Positions 53,730 through 64,000 of a DNA stretch of 64,000 nucleotides are shown here, one piece after another (positions within the stretch are counted from its first letter, which is position 1; each line of letters starts with the position of its first letter). The DNA is from Nothophaeocryptopus gaeumannii (lineage: Eukaryota; Ascomycota; Dothideomycetes; Mycosphaerellales; Mycosphaerellaceae), in the NCBI GenBank assembly GCA_031771865.1, contig JASISA010000009.1:186001-250000 (forward strand), in the 5' to 3' direction. A program made the position numbers and the translations under genes. The notes beneath the pieces were generated by a model. The model was not told the origin of the DNA. It saw only the letters and a program-made list of their open reading frames with translations, and did no database searches.

Positions 53730-55446
53730 TCAAACTGGATACCCGTTGAAGCCGATCTTCAACGTCCCTCTCTGGCCACTGTAGGCCTCAGTGCCCCATT
53801 GCTTCTTCCAGCGGAGCTCCGCTGCTCTCGCTTCCTCGAATGCTGCGCGGCAGTCGGGAGGTAGTTCGTTGATCAGGTCTTGATTGACTGTGCTAAGACC
53901 GTTCGGCCCGGAAGTTGGATCTTCTACATGGCCATCTGGGCCAGGATAGCCAGCATTCGAGATCGGAGGTGCAGTATATACGGTGTCGATGACCGTGAAG
54001 TTTCGAGAGATGACGGGCGGAACTTTCGAGAAGATGGTCCGCTCGCTGCTCTCGTCAACGTCCATAGCACTGTCGTGTGCGCTGGCTTCTGATATTCCAT
54101 TAGAGTGTCCATTCGCCAGGCCATTCGTCAGTCCTCTCTTCGCTGGCCGTTCATCGTCCGGTGGGATATGTTCGAACTTCGCGTGCGTTGGTTGCATGAT
54201 CTTCGGGTAGAACATCATGTTTGTGTTCGCGTCGTATACGCCGTTCAGGTTGGCAAGCCGGAGGGCGGTCATAGAGGAATTGTACCGACTCGCCTCTCGC
54301 GCGTGCATAAATTGCCAGTTCTGCACGGTTATATTATTCCTGCGCTTCCCAACAGGTCCCTGTTTGCCCGGCACAGTGGCAGCGCCTTGTTGCCGATACA
54401 CATCGCTTGCGCCGAACCATGCCACGTATCTATTCCTGTTGTAGTCTCCCTTCTCGTCCGGAACAAGATCATCAGGGTCGGCGAGCTCGCCTTCCGCCTC
54501 ACCGTTCTTGCGCGCCTCAGCAACTTGGTAGTCGTCCGTCACTCTCCGTCCACCAACGATGATCTTTGCGCCAAATTCTCGGAACACCGACCGTGCGGTC
54601 ACGACACCGATGTTGCGACCCTTGTAGGAACTTGGCAGGATGGTGCGCTCGATGAGATCCTTCTTCTCTTCGTCCCCAACGACCACCTTGAACAGCTTCG
54701 GGTGCTTGGTGAAGAAGAGATAGCTGTCTCGGAAGCCGCAGCATCGCGCGGGCTCGGTGGATAACATGTACAACCGCTCGCCTTTGCCCATGATTTTAAA
54801 TGTGCGCACACGATATGTCCTGCCACCTTTGAGATTGCCCAGGTCGTCGACCTTCTCGTCGCCTTCCGGGTCCCAATCAACTTGCGCCTCGTCATTGATG
54901 ACCTCGAGAACGGTGCCATCCTTGTCCACGACGACTTGCTTCTGCTCTTCCCGTTGTCCCTTTCTCCGCCCTCGCGCGCCGCCTCTGCCACGTCCGGCGC
55001 CGCTCCCCGGAGGTCGTCCTCTCCGCCGGCGCATTGGAGTTCCAGACTCGCTGCCTTCCTCGCCCGGCTCAGGTGTATCGTCTCCTCCTCGGCCTCTACG
55101 CCCTCGACCGCCTCCTCTTCTTCGTCGCGGGATGGAAGTGATTTGTGGCTCGTCATCGTCTTCTTCATCGTCGTCTTCGGCGGCTGGTGTTGCTGCATCG
55201 TCGTCGTCCGCTTCTGCCTCTCTGTCCTGGTCCTCGATCTGCGTCACGTCAATCTGATCGTCGCCATCTGCCATTTCTTCGTCGTCCTCTTCGGGATCGG
55301 CTCGAGGTGTAGGCGTTCCTGTCAAGACATATCAGCAATTGGCCCTTGCATGAATGGACATTGCGGAGTTTCATACTGGTCACATTGAGCGAGATGCGGG
55401 TGCTTTTGCGGCCTTTGTGGTGGCCGCCGCCCTTCTTGAAAGGCAT
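53730..55446 (-). CDS. RSC7/Npl6-type chromatin-remodelling complex subunit
   Basis: RSC7 (Npl6) and Swp82 are paralogous subunits of the RSC and SWI/SNF remodellers. Exon 1 (55377-55446) encodes a basic MPFKKGGGHHKGRKSTRISL. A 58-nt intron joins it to exon 2 (53730-55318), giving 552 residues. An acidic run (about 30-70) and an RG/RGG-rich stretch (about 80-135) precede the conserved domain: GGRTYRVRTFKIMGKGERLY, MLSTEPARCCGFRDSYLFF, VVTARSVFREFGAKIIVGGR, then YVAWFGASDVYRQQ and LRLANLNGVYDANTNMMFYP. The C-terminal part holds TVIDTVYTAPPI and LRWKKQWGTEAYSGQRGTLK. The protein is nuclear by function. Confidence 0.9.
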
Positions 55447-56198
55447 CGCGGGGGAAATGCGCCGACTGTGCTCGGGGTTGTAAAAGTCGAAAGGAAGCTG
55501 CTCGGCGGAAGCTCGTCTGCTGTTTGCCGTTGCGGTTGCGCTGGGAGGACGCGAGGGCACAGACACGCGCCTTCCGGCGAGACACTCCTTGGCGGCGGGA
55601 TCTCGGCCGATGACTCAGCCGAACTCAATCCAGAAGCCTGACTTTCACATGCAAACGCATGCTGCTTCTCCATCACCACATCGTGAACAATAAGAAGCAT
55701 CAATCGCTATACTGGCAGTGATGTCGCTTACTGACTATCGCTTGACTCAAGGCTCCGACTTCGCCAACAGCAACAACGCCTTCGCTCCGTGTTCCGGGCC
55801 GGACGATGACTTCCTCTTCGAAAACTCTTCCGGCCTCCTGCACAGGGTATCGCAACGACATTCGCATGAGAGCTTCTACGTGCATCTAAAATGCAGTATG
55901 TGGTGACTGATGAGACGATCGAGTCCTCCGGATTCTACCAGTTAAGCCAAATGGATGGTCCAAGCTGCATCCACGAACCGAACCTCCGCTCATTCACTTC
56001 TCTGCTTCTCATTGTAGCCTGCGCACAATAGACCACAATGACAACCATGCATCCATTGTTGCCTGCAGAAAGACTGCCTCTATTTCATAGAGATACTTTC
56101 GACCTTTCTTTTTCCTTTTCGAAAACGGCATGCCAGCAGGCACATCACACCTACAGTACACCCGCACCGACGACTCGAGCACATAACATACCAGCAAG
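55447..56198. promoter_or_regulatory. Divergent promoter region, RSC7-type / small membrane protein
   Basis: This 752-bp spacer lies between divergent genes. A short forward frame (55718-55906) has an ATG but no motif. No TATA box was identified. Confidence 0.4.
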
Positions 56199-57064
56199 AT
56201 GCTCGAAGTCCTAACATATATCGGTATCATGCTGAGTGCCATATCACTCGCACTCTCAGCAATCTTTCTGGCTGGCTGCACCGATGCTCGCAAGCGATAC
56301 TACTTCATCCCCTGGGTCACGGTCTCTGCGGGCATCCTCTGGATTTTGATCTTCATCGCTCTTCTCCTGTGGGTCAAGAACCACAAAAAGCACAAGGAGA
56401 GGGAGCATAAAATATCCAATCACTTGTCCTGTCCGACATGTAAGTGTTGGATCTGCTTGCTTGGTAGCAACATGAATTAATGCGTGTTCAGACGGTACCC
56501 GATATCCCACTCTCGAATCGACCTGTTGGCCAAATGGTAGAGAGGGAAGCTTCCACGCATATCATCATTATCCCTCGAGTGGTGAGCTTCGAGAACTCCA
56601 TACCTGACTGTCGCAGAGACTGACATCTAGCAGGCTCTAGCAAGTCCTCCGACGACGTCGCGTACAACCCGCCGACTCCCACTCCTCCACCCAAGTTCCC
56701 TGACCGAGTGGCATCTCTCCCGGATATTCCGCGTGTCGCCTCTCCCATGACTCCTCTTCCGCCGCCAATCACATCACCCACGCGCTCGGCGCACAAAATC
56801 TCGCTGTCTTCCCCGACCTCGCCCGCCTCTCGCCACATGTCTCTCAACTCTGACATTTCCGACATCTCCGAGGCACAGATCGAGACTGCGAGCACGATGG
56901 CTATACGGGTCGTTACAGGTACACCAAAGCAGATCCGCATCTCGCCCTCGAACTCCGAGAACTCGCTCCCGAGCCTGAAGGTGATCGAGAAGAGCGATGA
57001 AGCCGATGTCCAGAGCAAGGTGTCAAAGACTGTCTGTCCCGAAGAAGCGCAAGGACTCTGCTGA
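56199..57064 (+). CDS. Small two-helix membrane protein with Pro/Ser-rich tail
   Basis: Three exons (56199-56439, 56492-56581, 56631-57064; introns 52 and 49 nt) encode 254 residues. Two hydrophobic helices lie at about 7-26 (YIGIMLSAISLALSAIFLAG) and 36-60 (YFIPWVTVSAGILWILIFIA), separated by a short charged loop. The second is followed by a Lys/His-rich stop-transfer (KNHKKHKEREHK). The rest is cytosolic, Pro/Ser/Thr-rich, with repeated SP/TP sites (TPTPPPKFP, SPMTPLPPPITSPT, SSPTSPAS), probably phosphorylated and disordered. I do not recognise a family. The exon model is supported by an unbroken frame and good splice sites. Confidence 0.75.
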
Positions 57065-57349
57065 TGGGGAACCGGGCGATTTTGAGTGGGCCCATGCTTA
57101 CGATGGTCTCGTTGTTTGAGAATGAGACTGCACAGGAGAGACTTTGTTCTTTGCTCGAGACTTGAGTAACATGATTTACGATGATGCATAAGCGTGCATT
57201 TGCACAGTGCTTGGCTTGACGATTTCAGGCTGTGGCACCTACTTTGGTTGTCTGTAATGAGCTACGAGCTACGAAAATAGATACCCGAGATAAATGAGAA
57301 CGACAATTCGCAACACCAGACTCAAAAGAGGCATACTTAGAACTCGCCC
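57065..57349. other. Short intergenic spacer
   Basis: This 285-bp stretch upstream of the Zn2Cys6 frame contains an ATG at about 57296 that would open a short peptide, one frame off from the zinc-cluster frame. Confidence 0.4.
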
Positions 57350-57352
57350 TTG

Positions 57353-57889
57353 ACTAGAAAGCGCCTACTCAGTGTCCGAACCTCGAAAAGGGCACCTGGC
57401 ACAGCGTGCTACCGCTGCTACTCTCGTCACTTCAAATGCGAAGGTCCGCCGGGCAAGTCCTGTCACAGATGCCTGACGGACCGGGCGAAGTGTGTGTATG
57501 GGTGGGCCATTGCAGAAGTGCAGTCCTTGCATGCAACAGGGCGCCGTTCCAAGCCTTTCACCCGGCCCTCTGTAGGTCGAAACTCGTCACACGCCGAGGA
57601 GAGTGCCTGTCGACGGATCTCGACTTGCAGCAGCTATGCCCAGGCATCCGGTGAGCATCCTACGGACATCTCCATGAAGGGAAAGAAGCGGGCCAGATCT
57701 GATGAGGTGTATGAAGCTGCAAGCATCTCCAAAGAGGACAGGAACAGACGTACAAATGCTCGTAATCATCTCGAAGAACTGATGGTTGTCAAAAAGGAGT
57801 TGGAGAACGCAATGGGTGCGGTATTTGAGACCTACAACAGCATACTAAACAAAACGGACGCTCTGTTGGATCGCATGTCGGAGTGTTGA
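57353..57889 (+). CDS. Small Zn2Cys6 DNA-binding protein, start codon not found
   Basis: The open frame contains a fungal binuclear zinc cluster, ACYRCYSRHFKCEGPPGKSC followed by HRCLTDRAKC (C-x2-C-x6-C-x7-C-x2-C-x6-C), with a basic Arg/Lys lead-in. After it come a Ser/Arg-rich linker and a C-terminal helix (RNHLEELMVVKKELENAMGA) that could dimerise. It is only about 180 residues, much shorter than full transcription factors, and has no middle homology region. No ATG precedes the cluster in frame: a TAG lies just upstream, and the first in-frame ATG comes after the cluster. Either an upstream exon is missed, a frame change separates it from the ATG near 57296, or it is a remnant. Confidence 0.6.
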   Translation, partial: TRKRLLSVRTSKRAPGTACYRCYSRHFKCEGPPGKSCHRCLTDRAKCVYGWAIAEVQSLHATGRRSKPFTRPSVGRNSSHAEESACRRISTCSSYAQASGEHPTDISMKGKKRARSDEVYEAASISKEDRNRRTNARNHLEELMVVKKELENAMGAVFETYNSILNKTDALLDRMSEC

Positions 57890-58002
57890 TGTTTGGGAGT
57901 GGGGTGACGAAATAATGGAATACTCCAAGTGGTGTAATTCTCGATAATTGATCTCTTGATTTCAGCCGGTCGTGCAGTGTGCCAATCCCTCTCGCAAACG
58001 TA

Positions 58003-59001
58003 CTACGCTTCATTGCAATCCCTGCCGGGGCGGTGTTCGAACAAATCCGGCAAGTGCGTCGACTGCTTCAACCTCCAAGCATACGGTACAAGCCACAAGT
58101 GATTCTGAAAGGGCGTGCTCGGGGGAATTGGATCATGGACACCACGCCAAGAACCATCGCCATCCCTGGGCTTCTGACCCGCCAAAATTTGTTGATTACG
58201 TCCAAGAATGCCTCTCACGCAATTTTGTACCTTTGTGACGCAGTGCTGAAGAGACATGCCCGTGGCAGCCCATGACTTGGCACCATTGCGATTCTGCTCG
58301 TATGATATCCCACGCTCACTCGCGATATAAGACGGAGTTTGTAGCTCGTTCCACCCCCGCAAATCATCACTTGTCATTGTTGAGCCCTCCATGCCGGACA
58401 GACTGTCGAAGTATAATAGTCGCACGGAGTCTGCGGACTTGAGCAGACTTTGTCGGTCCGGGTGATTCTTGATGATTCTCGGAATCACAATCTCCCGGTC
58501 CATGTACAGCTTTTGTGCCAACATATTCAACCCGTCATTGTGGAGGATGCCGAATACCGAGCCTTTGTAGCGGCCATAGAAAGTTTGATACTTGAAGAAC
58601 CTTTCCATGTACATCAGGGCACATTCAACGGGCAGTTGCAACGCTTTACATGGCTCGTGTAGGTACGTCCAGAAATAAGGCGCCATGGCTTGCCGCTCCG
58701 AAGCTGTGGGCCTGGTTTGGAAGTGTGCTGATCGTAGGTCGTGAAGAGCAGTCGTCATGTCGGCAAAATGACGCCTATCCGAAGCCGATAGAGCTGCGCT
58801 GGTGTTCCGCTGGTAATCGTTGGCGAGCGCAAATTCTACGAACCTGCGCAGTCTCTCTGCTTCCTTCGCCGCGTTTTCCACCGCGGCGCTGGAAGGTAGG
58901 TCCGCATTGCTGCCACTGGGCCGGGAGATAAGGCGGTCGAGGAACGCTTGCTCTTCAGCTGAGGGGCTCGAATATGGTGGTGGTAGGCCCTGTTGCTCCA
59001 T
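58003..59001 (-). CDS. Hypothetical protein, 332 residues
   Basis: This intact single-exon frame starts at ATG 59001 (MEQQGLPPPYSSPSAEEQAF). It is mostly helical, soluble, and has no signal peptide. Segments such as AERLRRFVEFALANDYQRNT, FWTYLHEPCKALQLPVECAL and YMERFFKYQTFYGRYKGSVF look like a globular helical domain. The tail contains WLVPYAWRLKQST. I do not recognise a family. Coding is supported by length, a real ATG and protein-like composition. It converges with the Zn2Cys6 frame, 113 bp from its stop. Confidence 0.65.
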   Translation of the reverse strand: MEQQGLPPPYSSPSAEEQAFLDRLISRPSGSNADLPSSAAVENAAKEAERLRRFVEFALANDYQRNTSAALSASDRRHFADMTTALHDLRSAHFQTRPTASERQAMAPYFWTYLHEPCKALQLPVECALMYMERFFKYQTFYGRYKGSVFGILHNDGLNMLAQKLYMDREIVIPRIIKNHPDRQSLLKSADSVRLLYFDSLSGMEGSTMTSDDLRGWNELQTPSYIASERGISYEQNRNGAKSWAATGMSLQHCVTKVQNCVRGILGRNQQILAGQKPRDGDGSWRGVHDPIPPSTPFQNHLWLVPYAWRLKQSTHLPDLFEHRPGRDCNEA

Positions 59002-59912
59002 GCTAATGGTTGTAAGAAGCACTGTTCGCAGTGTATGGTTTGTAGAGACTCAAAACAATTCAAGATGCGAAGTGTCAGATTTCGTGAATAGCGAGATGGC
59101 GTTGGTCGAGTTTGATTCACGCAGGACGGCTGCCGGAGTGAGATTTATATACCTTACTCAAGATTGCCCCGAGGTGCTAGGAAGCGATGAGGACAGGAAG
59201 ATGTACGGTACCATCGAAAGCTTGGCCCTGGCAAGCTCGCAAGCAGAAATAGTAATTGCCTCAGGCCAGAGTGAGGCCGAACGTAAGGACATGCCTTTCT
59301 TCACCATTGTCTGATTGTTACCATACTGCGGCATACGGGTTCGATCTTGACGCACCTGATGAAACCGGTTCCAAGAGATTTGCATGACAGCTACAGGGTG
59401 AGCAGCATGCTTATCAATTCCCAACTTAGACGTACTTTTCAAGGCATTCGGCTTCTCAATTTCGCAACTAAGGTTAGCGGAGGTGGGAGACACGTTGCAT
59501 AGCTCAGAAAGACGCAGCACCTGTGAAGACATTGCAGCGTGGCCAGCCAATCTGGAGAGCCATGAGCATGGTCGTGGGTACCAGTAAGGGGCATGGCACG
59601 TGCAGCGCAAGGCACTCCAGTGCTGTTCGCCGGCAAGTGAGGAAAGCGCACCAAGTAGAGCAAGATCCGTACTTGCCTTCGACGCTCAACATGCTTCCTA
59701 CCACAGTTTCCAGACCCGTCGTGTGTCCTTGCCATGGCAGCGCTGTCGCCATGCCGTACATTCGACTTACCATCGGGACTCACCTTCCTCTCCCTTCTCA
59801 CCCTACGTAAACAAAGCGACCTGCACGCATCCTCCACGCAAACACCAATGCACCATGTCGTAATCACCACCTTGTACACCTTACTTCCAACAAACCACAC
59901 ATCGCAATCACC
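59002..59912. promoter_or_regulatory. Divergent promoter region, 0.9 kb
   Basis: Lies between two divergent genes. A pyrimidine-rich tract (ccttcctctcccttctcacc, about 59782) followed by an A/C-rich leader precedes the 59913 start, as in many expressed fungal genes. No gene was found. Confidence 0.45.
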
Positions 59913-62900
59913 ATGCCTCACCAATCAGGAGGCAGCAACACACCACAGCTCGAGCGCGGCGGTGCCGTATCACCGTCGCCCGCCCGAGATGCTCTGCAAA
60001 GCCATTTGGAGAGCTCGCTGACGCTGACACGTAAGAGGTCATGGTTCGGTAGCGCCCGCGATATCATCCAGCGCGGCGCGCAGCATGCGAGAGGGGTCGT
60101 TGATTCATTACGTGCGCCGAGTGATGGGAAGACGAGGGACGGAGGGCAGCCAGAGTAAGTGCATCCGTCCGAAAGTCAGAGCGGAGTGTGGCTAACACAT
60201 TATCGTAGGCATGAAGATCGCATGCAGCAAGTTCAAGACGAAGAGGCCAGTCTCGGACAGCCGTCGACCAACACCGATGACAACTCCTTGACGCCGCTTC
60301 GCCCGCTCAAGCAAGAGCATTCGCGCACTTTCACACCCAAGAGCGCCATGAATAGTCTTCGTCAACATCTTCCGATGAGCACAAAAGATAGACAGAAGAG
60401 AGCACCATTATCCAACATCACTGGAAACATAACGCGCAGTCCAGCTGGCCCAGAGGAATACGAAGAGGATGAGCCGGAGTCCAGGCCCTCGATCAGAGAT
60501 TCCGTGGAGATGATCAAACAGCATTCTCGAAAAGGCAGCGTTGCACGTAGCCTTGTAGGCAGTATCCGCACTCTTGGTCGCAAAGGTACAATCTCGCGAC
60601 CTGGGTCGTCCGGCAAAGACAGCAAGGTGGCTACCGAGAGCCCGAGCAGGGCAGCTGCGGTACGGTTGCCATCCTCACCAATCGACATTCCGGCAGCGCC
60701 GACGTTGTCACTTAACTTGGGGCCGCCGATGATGTCGACCAGCTTCATTGATCTTCCTGAGAGTCAGCGACGAACCGACTTGATGACATTGACGGATCCC
60801 GCGAACCAGTTGCCAGCTCGAGTACCAACATACTATACTCGCATCCCAGGTGAAGGTCCGCTAGATAGGCCAAAGTCACCAATTCGGAAGCAGACTCCAT
60901 TGACTCCGGGCGAACTGCTTGACATGCCTGTCGACGAGTTCGGATTCAGTGCTCCGGAAGGCCCAAGTACGCCAATGCCAGGCACGAACGCTATCCTCGA
61001 CCTCGATGGTTCCAATGATTCAAACAAGGTCTTGGAGCGTAGCGTCGAAGCCAAGGATCAGGCCAAGAAACATAAGAACAAAAGCTTGAAGAAGATGGCT
61101 TCCATCGACGCCTTGGCCGAGCAAGACATTTCTGAGTCCCCAACACAGCTTGGCTTGAGTCCCTTGAGGCCTCGCAATCAGAGGCAATTATCTGCCACTA
61201 CCATCGAGAGCTGTCCCAGTGATATGCCGGAACTTTCGCGACAGAAGACATTGCAGACACCAAGTGCTGGCCACCGCGATCCTGCAACTGGAGACTGGCA
61301 GAGCGACGACCCATTTGCACCTTGTAACGTAGTGGGCGACATTGCAACCCAGCACCTTCCATCGCAGGAGCAGTCCGTCAAGCTTCCTATCAAGCCAAAG
61401 ATCATGGTCCAAGCCGTGGACGCTACTGAGGCTCGAACTTTAAATGGGACACCGCCACCATCTGTTAAGGATCTGTATGAGTCTGAAGATGACATTCCAC
61501 TGGCCAAGTTAATGAAGTCAAGAATCTCCCGAGTCATTTCCGAAGTGCCAACGACTCATGCCGTCAATATTCCTTGGGAGGAGTTGCATCCAGAGGACAT
61601 CACCGACCTGGATAGTCTCAAACAGCTCGAAGACAAAACGAATATCATGGAGCCTCCGCCATTGGGGTTCAGTGAGTCGCAGGAGTATGATCAGTACAAC
61701 GGAGAGACCTTCAAGTCTCCCGCAGACGTTCGCGGCACCCAGGACCAAGATGTCGTTGATGAAGGACCTGAGCGAGCAAGCTTCGAGTCGATGTCCAACA
61801 GAACAGCCGCCGCTCCACTCTACCAGCGCATATTCAATTCGCAGACTCCGAGTCCAGGTCGCAACCGCGCGGGAACAACCCATTCCGCTAATGTCGGAGA
61901 CTTTTTCTGGAGATTCGCAGTCAACGATTGGGTAAAAGGAAATGGAGAAGAGGTCGACTCGCCAAGCGCCAAGCCTGACACACCTCGCAGCGGTTCCATG
62001 GGTGGAAGTCTTGACTCAGTGTCGATCAATGAACAACGACCGACACCAGAAGCCAGTCCTGCCGTCTCGTCGCCCGATCGGCCATCTATGGGTGACCGTC
62101 TGGAGTTCGATATGAAGCGGTCTGAACGCAACATGCGGTACAACGCCTTAGGTGATCTATCTACCGCAGACGAACAAGGTAGTAGTGATCCGTGGGTTGC
62201 GCCGTTGTTGCGCCCGAAGCTGAAGGTCGACACGGGCCGGGAAGAGGGCCACACCCGGCAGCTGACATTCGCGGCCCCTGAGGATGCTGACTGCCCTCAG
62301 GCCGCACCTGGAGATAAGGAGACTGGCGCTTTTCGTCGCAGTGCGCACGACATAAGCTCTGACAGCATTGAGGCAGACCTGCAGAATGCGATCGCAGAGA
62401 ACTATGTGTTCCAAATGGCAATGTCGGGGGTCAACGTCGGCGACTTTGAATATCCAACTTCCGGATCTACGGCCGTGGCTTCAGACTCTTTCGGTGACTT
62501 GAAGAAGGACTCCATCAGTCCTATCAGCGCGGAAGACCTTCTGCCCTCGCCAGACAGCGAAATCGTGAAGCTGGGCATGGTCGTGAACAACCTTGAATCC
62601 GAGATGGACAGGGGTGGCTATGTCGCTCTGGGGTCGTCGCCAATGTCTTCAGATCGCGAAGAGTCCACAACACTGCATTCGGATGCACTCTCTGAAGAGG
62701 GCGCGAATGAGATCATGTTGAAGGTAGCAGGCGTCCATCCACAAGAGGATAGCCTGGACGATGCCCTCGGATTGTTCCAGACGTACAATCGCTCGCAGGT
62801 ACATATCGACGGCGGACACATCGAGTCAGACCCTGTCGACCCAGATGAGCGGAGGAAGTTCCTTCTCGAGGAGACCACCGGTGCTGACGACAAGTCTCCA

Positions 62901-63062
62901 TCCCGTGAAGTCTTGCCGGTATCCGTGCAGAATTTGTATGCGAGCCTTCCAGCAAGCTCGCCGGCCACTGAGGCATCGATGGAGCTTCAAACTTTAGAGA
63001 CATCGCCTCTGAGGAAGAAGCCGAGTACACCCTCCAGGTACCGGAGAGGTCGGAATGCCTGA
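59913..63062 (+). CDS. Large disordered hypothetical protein, 1031 residues
   Basis: Exons 59913-60154 and 60209-63062 with a 54-nt GTAAGT...TAG intron give 1031 residues. The composition is Ser/Pro/Glu/Asp-rich with many SP and TP sites, and only short patches look folded. The N-terminus has SLTLTRKRSWFGSARDIIQR, a basic amphipathic stretch, and SVARSLVGSIRTLGRKGTIS is another. A possible conserved patch is SANVGDFFWRFAVNDWVKGN. No catalytic or membrane motif was seen. The C-terminus is basic (KKPSTPSRYRRGRNA). A cytoskeletal, cell-cycle or signalling scaffold would fit the composition, but this is only inference. Confidence 0.8.
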
Positions 63063-63467
63063 ATTCCATCGGGGGATCACCCAGAGTTGTCGGGAAGAAG
63101 GCTTAAGTTGTCCAGATCAGCTTCGCACATTGCTACTTCGCCGCTGAGGGCACGTCGACAGGATACGTAATGATTGGAAGAGTGTGTAGGCATCACTCCA
63201 TAAATCGTAGATAGCTGCATTGCATAGTAGACTGGGTATCGGAGGGTATGCATTGTAGATAGCTGTTGTATGGCAGAGTCATCGCCGCCGCCGATGCGGA
63301 AGAGGGTGGTTGACAAGTGCTTGTTCGGGTAGAAGTTCCAAGAGTGAGGTCGATGTCGACGTAACGCGAGTGCCGCCGGGCCGAGCTCTCCCGAAGTCGC
63401 CGAAGCTTCAAAGCTTCCAGGTTGTTGGAGCTCTCTATCAACAAGACTTCCTCGAATTGACAATGTG
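63063..63467. other. Intergenic, 405 bp
   Basis: Contains a short imperfect direct repeat: cgtagatagctgcattgcat (about 63207) resembles tgtagatagctgttgtatgg (about 63254). No gene was recognised. Confidence 0.4.
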
Positions 63468-64000
63468 ATGCTACGCCATCAGCGCCTTCGACAGAGCGCT
63501 TTGGGCCTCTGTGGGAGGCGAGGATTCCAGAATGTGACAGGTCAAAGCGCCGTAGCGCGTCCTTATACTGCTGCAAGTGAGGACGACTCTGTGCCAATCT
63601 CTGAAAGAGGTATCGTTTCGCAACTGCTGTTCGCAATGCTCCTTCGTGCTAATACGAGTCCAAGGCCCTCCTCGAAAACGGGTCGGTATTAAGGCCAATA
63701 TTGTCGCCGCAAAGCCGCCCTCCGATCGAGCCACTGCCTCTTCGAAGACGCTTTCCGGCCATAATTCCCCCTTCGATGCTACAGTCGTCAAGCTTCTCCG
63801 AGAATGCGGCGTCAGTTTTGACTTCGATCAGCATATGGACGAGTTTGGAATGGGATCGCACTCGCAGTCCTCTTATCAGAGTTCCGTGAGCAGCATCTAC
63901 AGCAGACGAGGAGTCCCGCTCTCGCCTGGAGGGAGTAGCGGTGGCAGCGCAGTTGCAGTCGCAAAAGGAGAGTGCGATGTTGCTCTGGGAACGGATACTG
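63468..64000 (+). CDS. Mitochondrial Glu-tRNA(Gln) amidotransferase subunit A-like amidase, 3' end outside window
   Basis: GatA hydrolyses glutamine to supply ammonia for converting Glu-tRNA(Gln) to Gln-tRNA(Gln) in mitochondria. Exon 1 (63468-63609) encodes a basic leader, MLRHQRLRQSALGLCGRRGF, like a mitochondrial presequence. A 55-nt intron (63610-63664, GCTAATAC branch) leads to RVGIKANIV (catalytic Lys of the amidase triad), SPFDATVVKLLRECG, HMDEFGMGSHSQSSY and LSPGGSSGGSAVAVA with both catalytic serines, ending in ALGTDT at the window edge. The usual GKTN before MDEFGMGSHS is replaced by FDFDQH, and the stretch before the Lys is shorter than in typical GatA. It may be divergent or damaged. 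Start and first exon are tentative. Confidence 0.75.

Noticed and set aside
54105..54764. 219-codon forward frame inside the RSC7-type gene
   Set aside because: It is an antisense shadow of a conserved coding exon.
1..64000. CRISPR arrays, bacterial operons, intact transposons or viral elements
   Set aside because: No spaced direct-repeat array, Shine-Dalgarno-led gene strings, transposase, reverse transcriptase or terminal inverted repeats were seen.

Overview
The window is nuclear DNA from a filamentous ascomycete (Pezizomycotina), most likely a dothideomycete, possibly Mycosphaerellales. The clade is inferred from gene content, not measured. Evidence: short introns (mostly about 48-90 nt, GT-AG, several with a CTRAY-like branch site), no operons, and fungal families such as a class II hydrophobin, a Zn2Cys6 factor, HET-type sequence, a fungal anoctamin, a UstS-like glutathione transferase and a wax-synthase-domain protein. 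Nothing here is bacterial or viral.

Layout. 1-7 kb: partial F-box-like protein, a carbonyl-reductase-type SDR broken by a 16-bp repeat, an anoctamin (TMEM16), and the tRNA methyltransferase Trm1. 7-17 kb: small enzymes (GST, two SnoaL/NTF2-fold proteins, a methyltransferase, an SDR) plus ubiquitin hydrolase UCH and an unrecognised 524-residue protein with a Cys cluster. 18-23 kb: a dead and a live hydrophobin, a Cys-rich secreted protein with a duplicated module, and a damaged single-pass surface protein. 23-29 kb, housekeeping: prephenate dehydrogenase (TYR1), ribosomal protein uS11/S14, Ubc6-type E2, and an Ish1/Msc1 stress protein. 29-31.5 kb: gene-poor, with AT-rich islands. 31.5-35.4 kb: DUF4396 membrane protein, wax-synthase-domain protein, and an SDR lacking its N-terminus. 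36-39.1 kb: a relic paralogue of the 10.7-kb gene and a HET-protein relic. 39-47 kb: mostly non-coding around a Clg1/Pcl-type cyclin. 47-50 kb: a dead APH-family kinase and a degenerate Cys/His protein. 51-64 kb: a Frizzled-like GPCR with one base missing, RSC7/Npl6-type chromatin subunit, a small membrane protein, a Zn2Cys6 protein without an ATG, two unrecognised proteins, and the 5' end of a GatA-like amidase.

How it fits together. Core functions (tRNA modification, tyrosine synthesis, ribosome, ubiquitin, chromatin) are interleaved with accessory surface and secretory genes. The striking feature is decay: about ten loci are recognisable but broken. At least four in-frame stops in them could come from C-to-T changes, which is compatible with repeat-induced point mutation (RIP) or ordinary deamination. 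I found no complete biosynthetic cluster, CRISPR array or intact transposon. The most novel items are the 16-bp repeat sitting on an SDR catalytic motif and the live/dead pair of an uncharacterised CxC...CPxC protein family.
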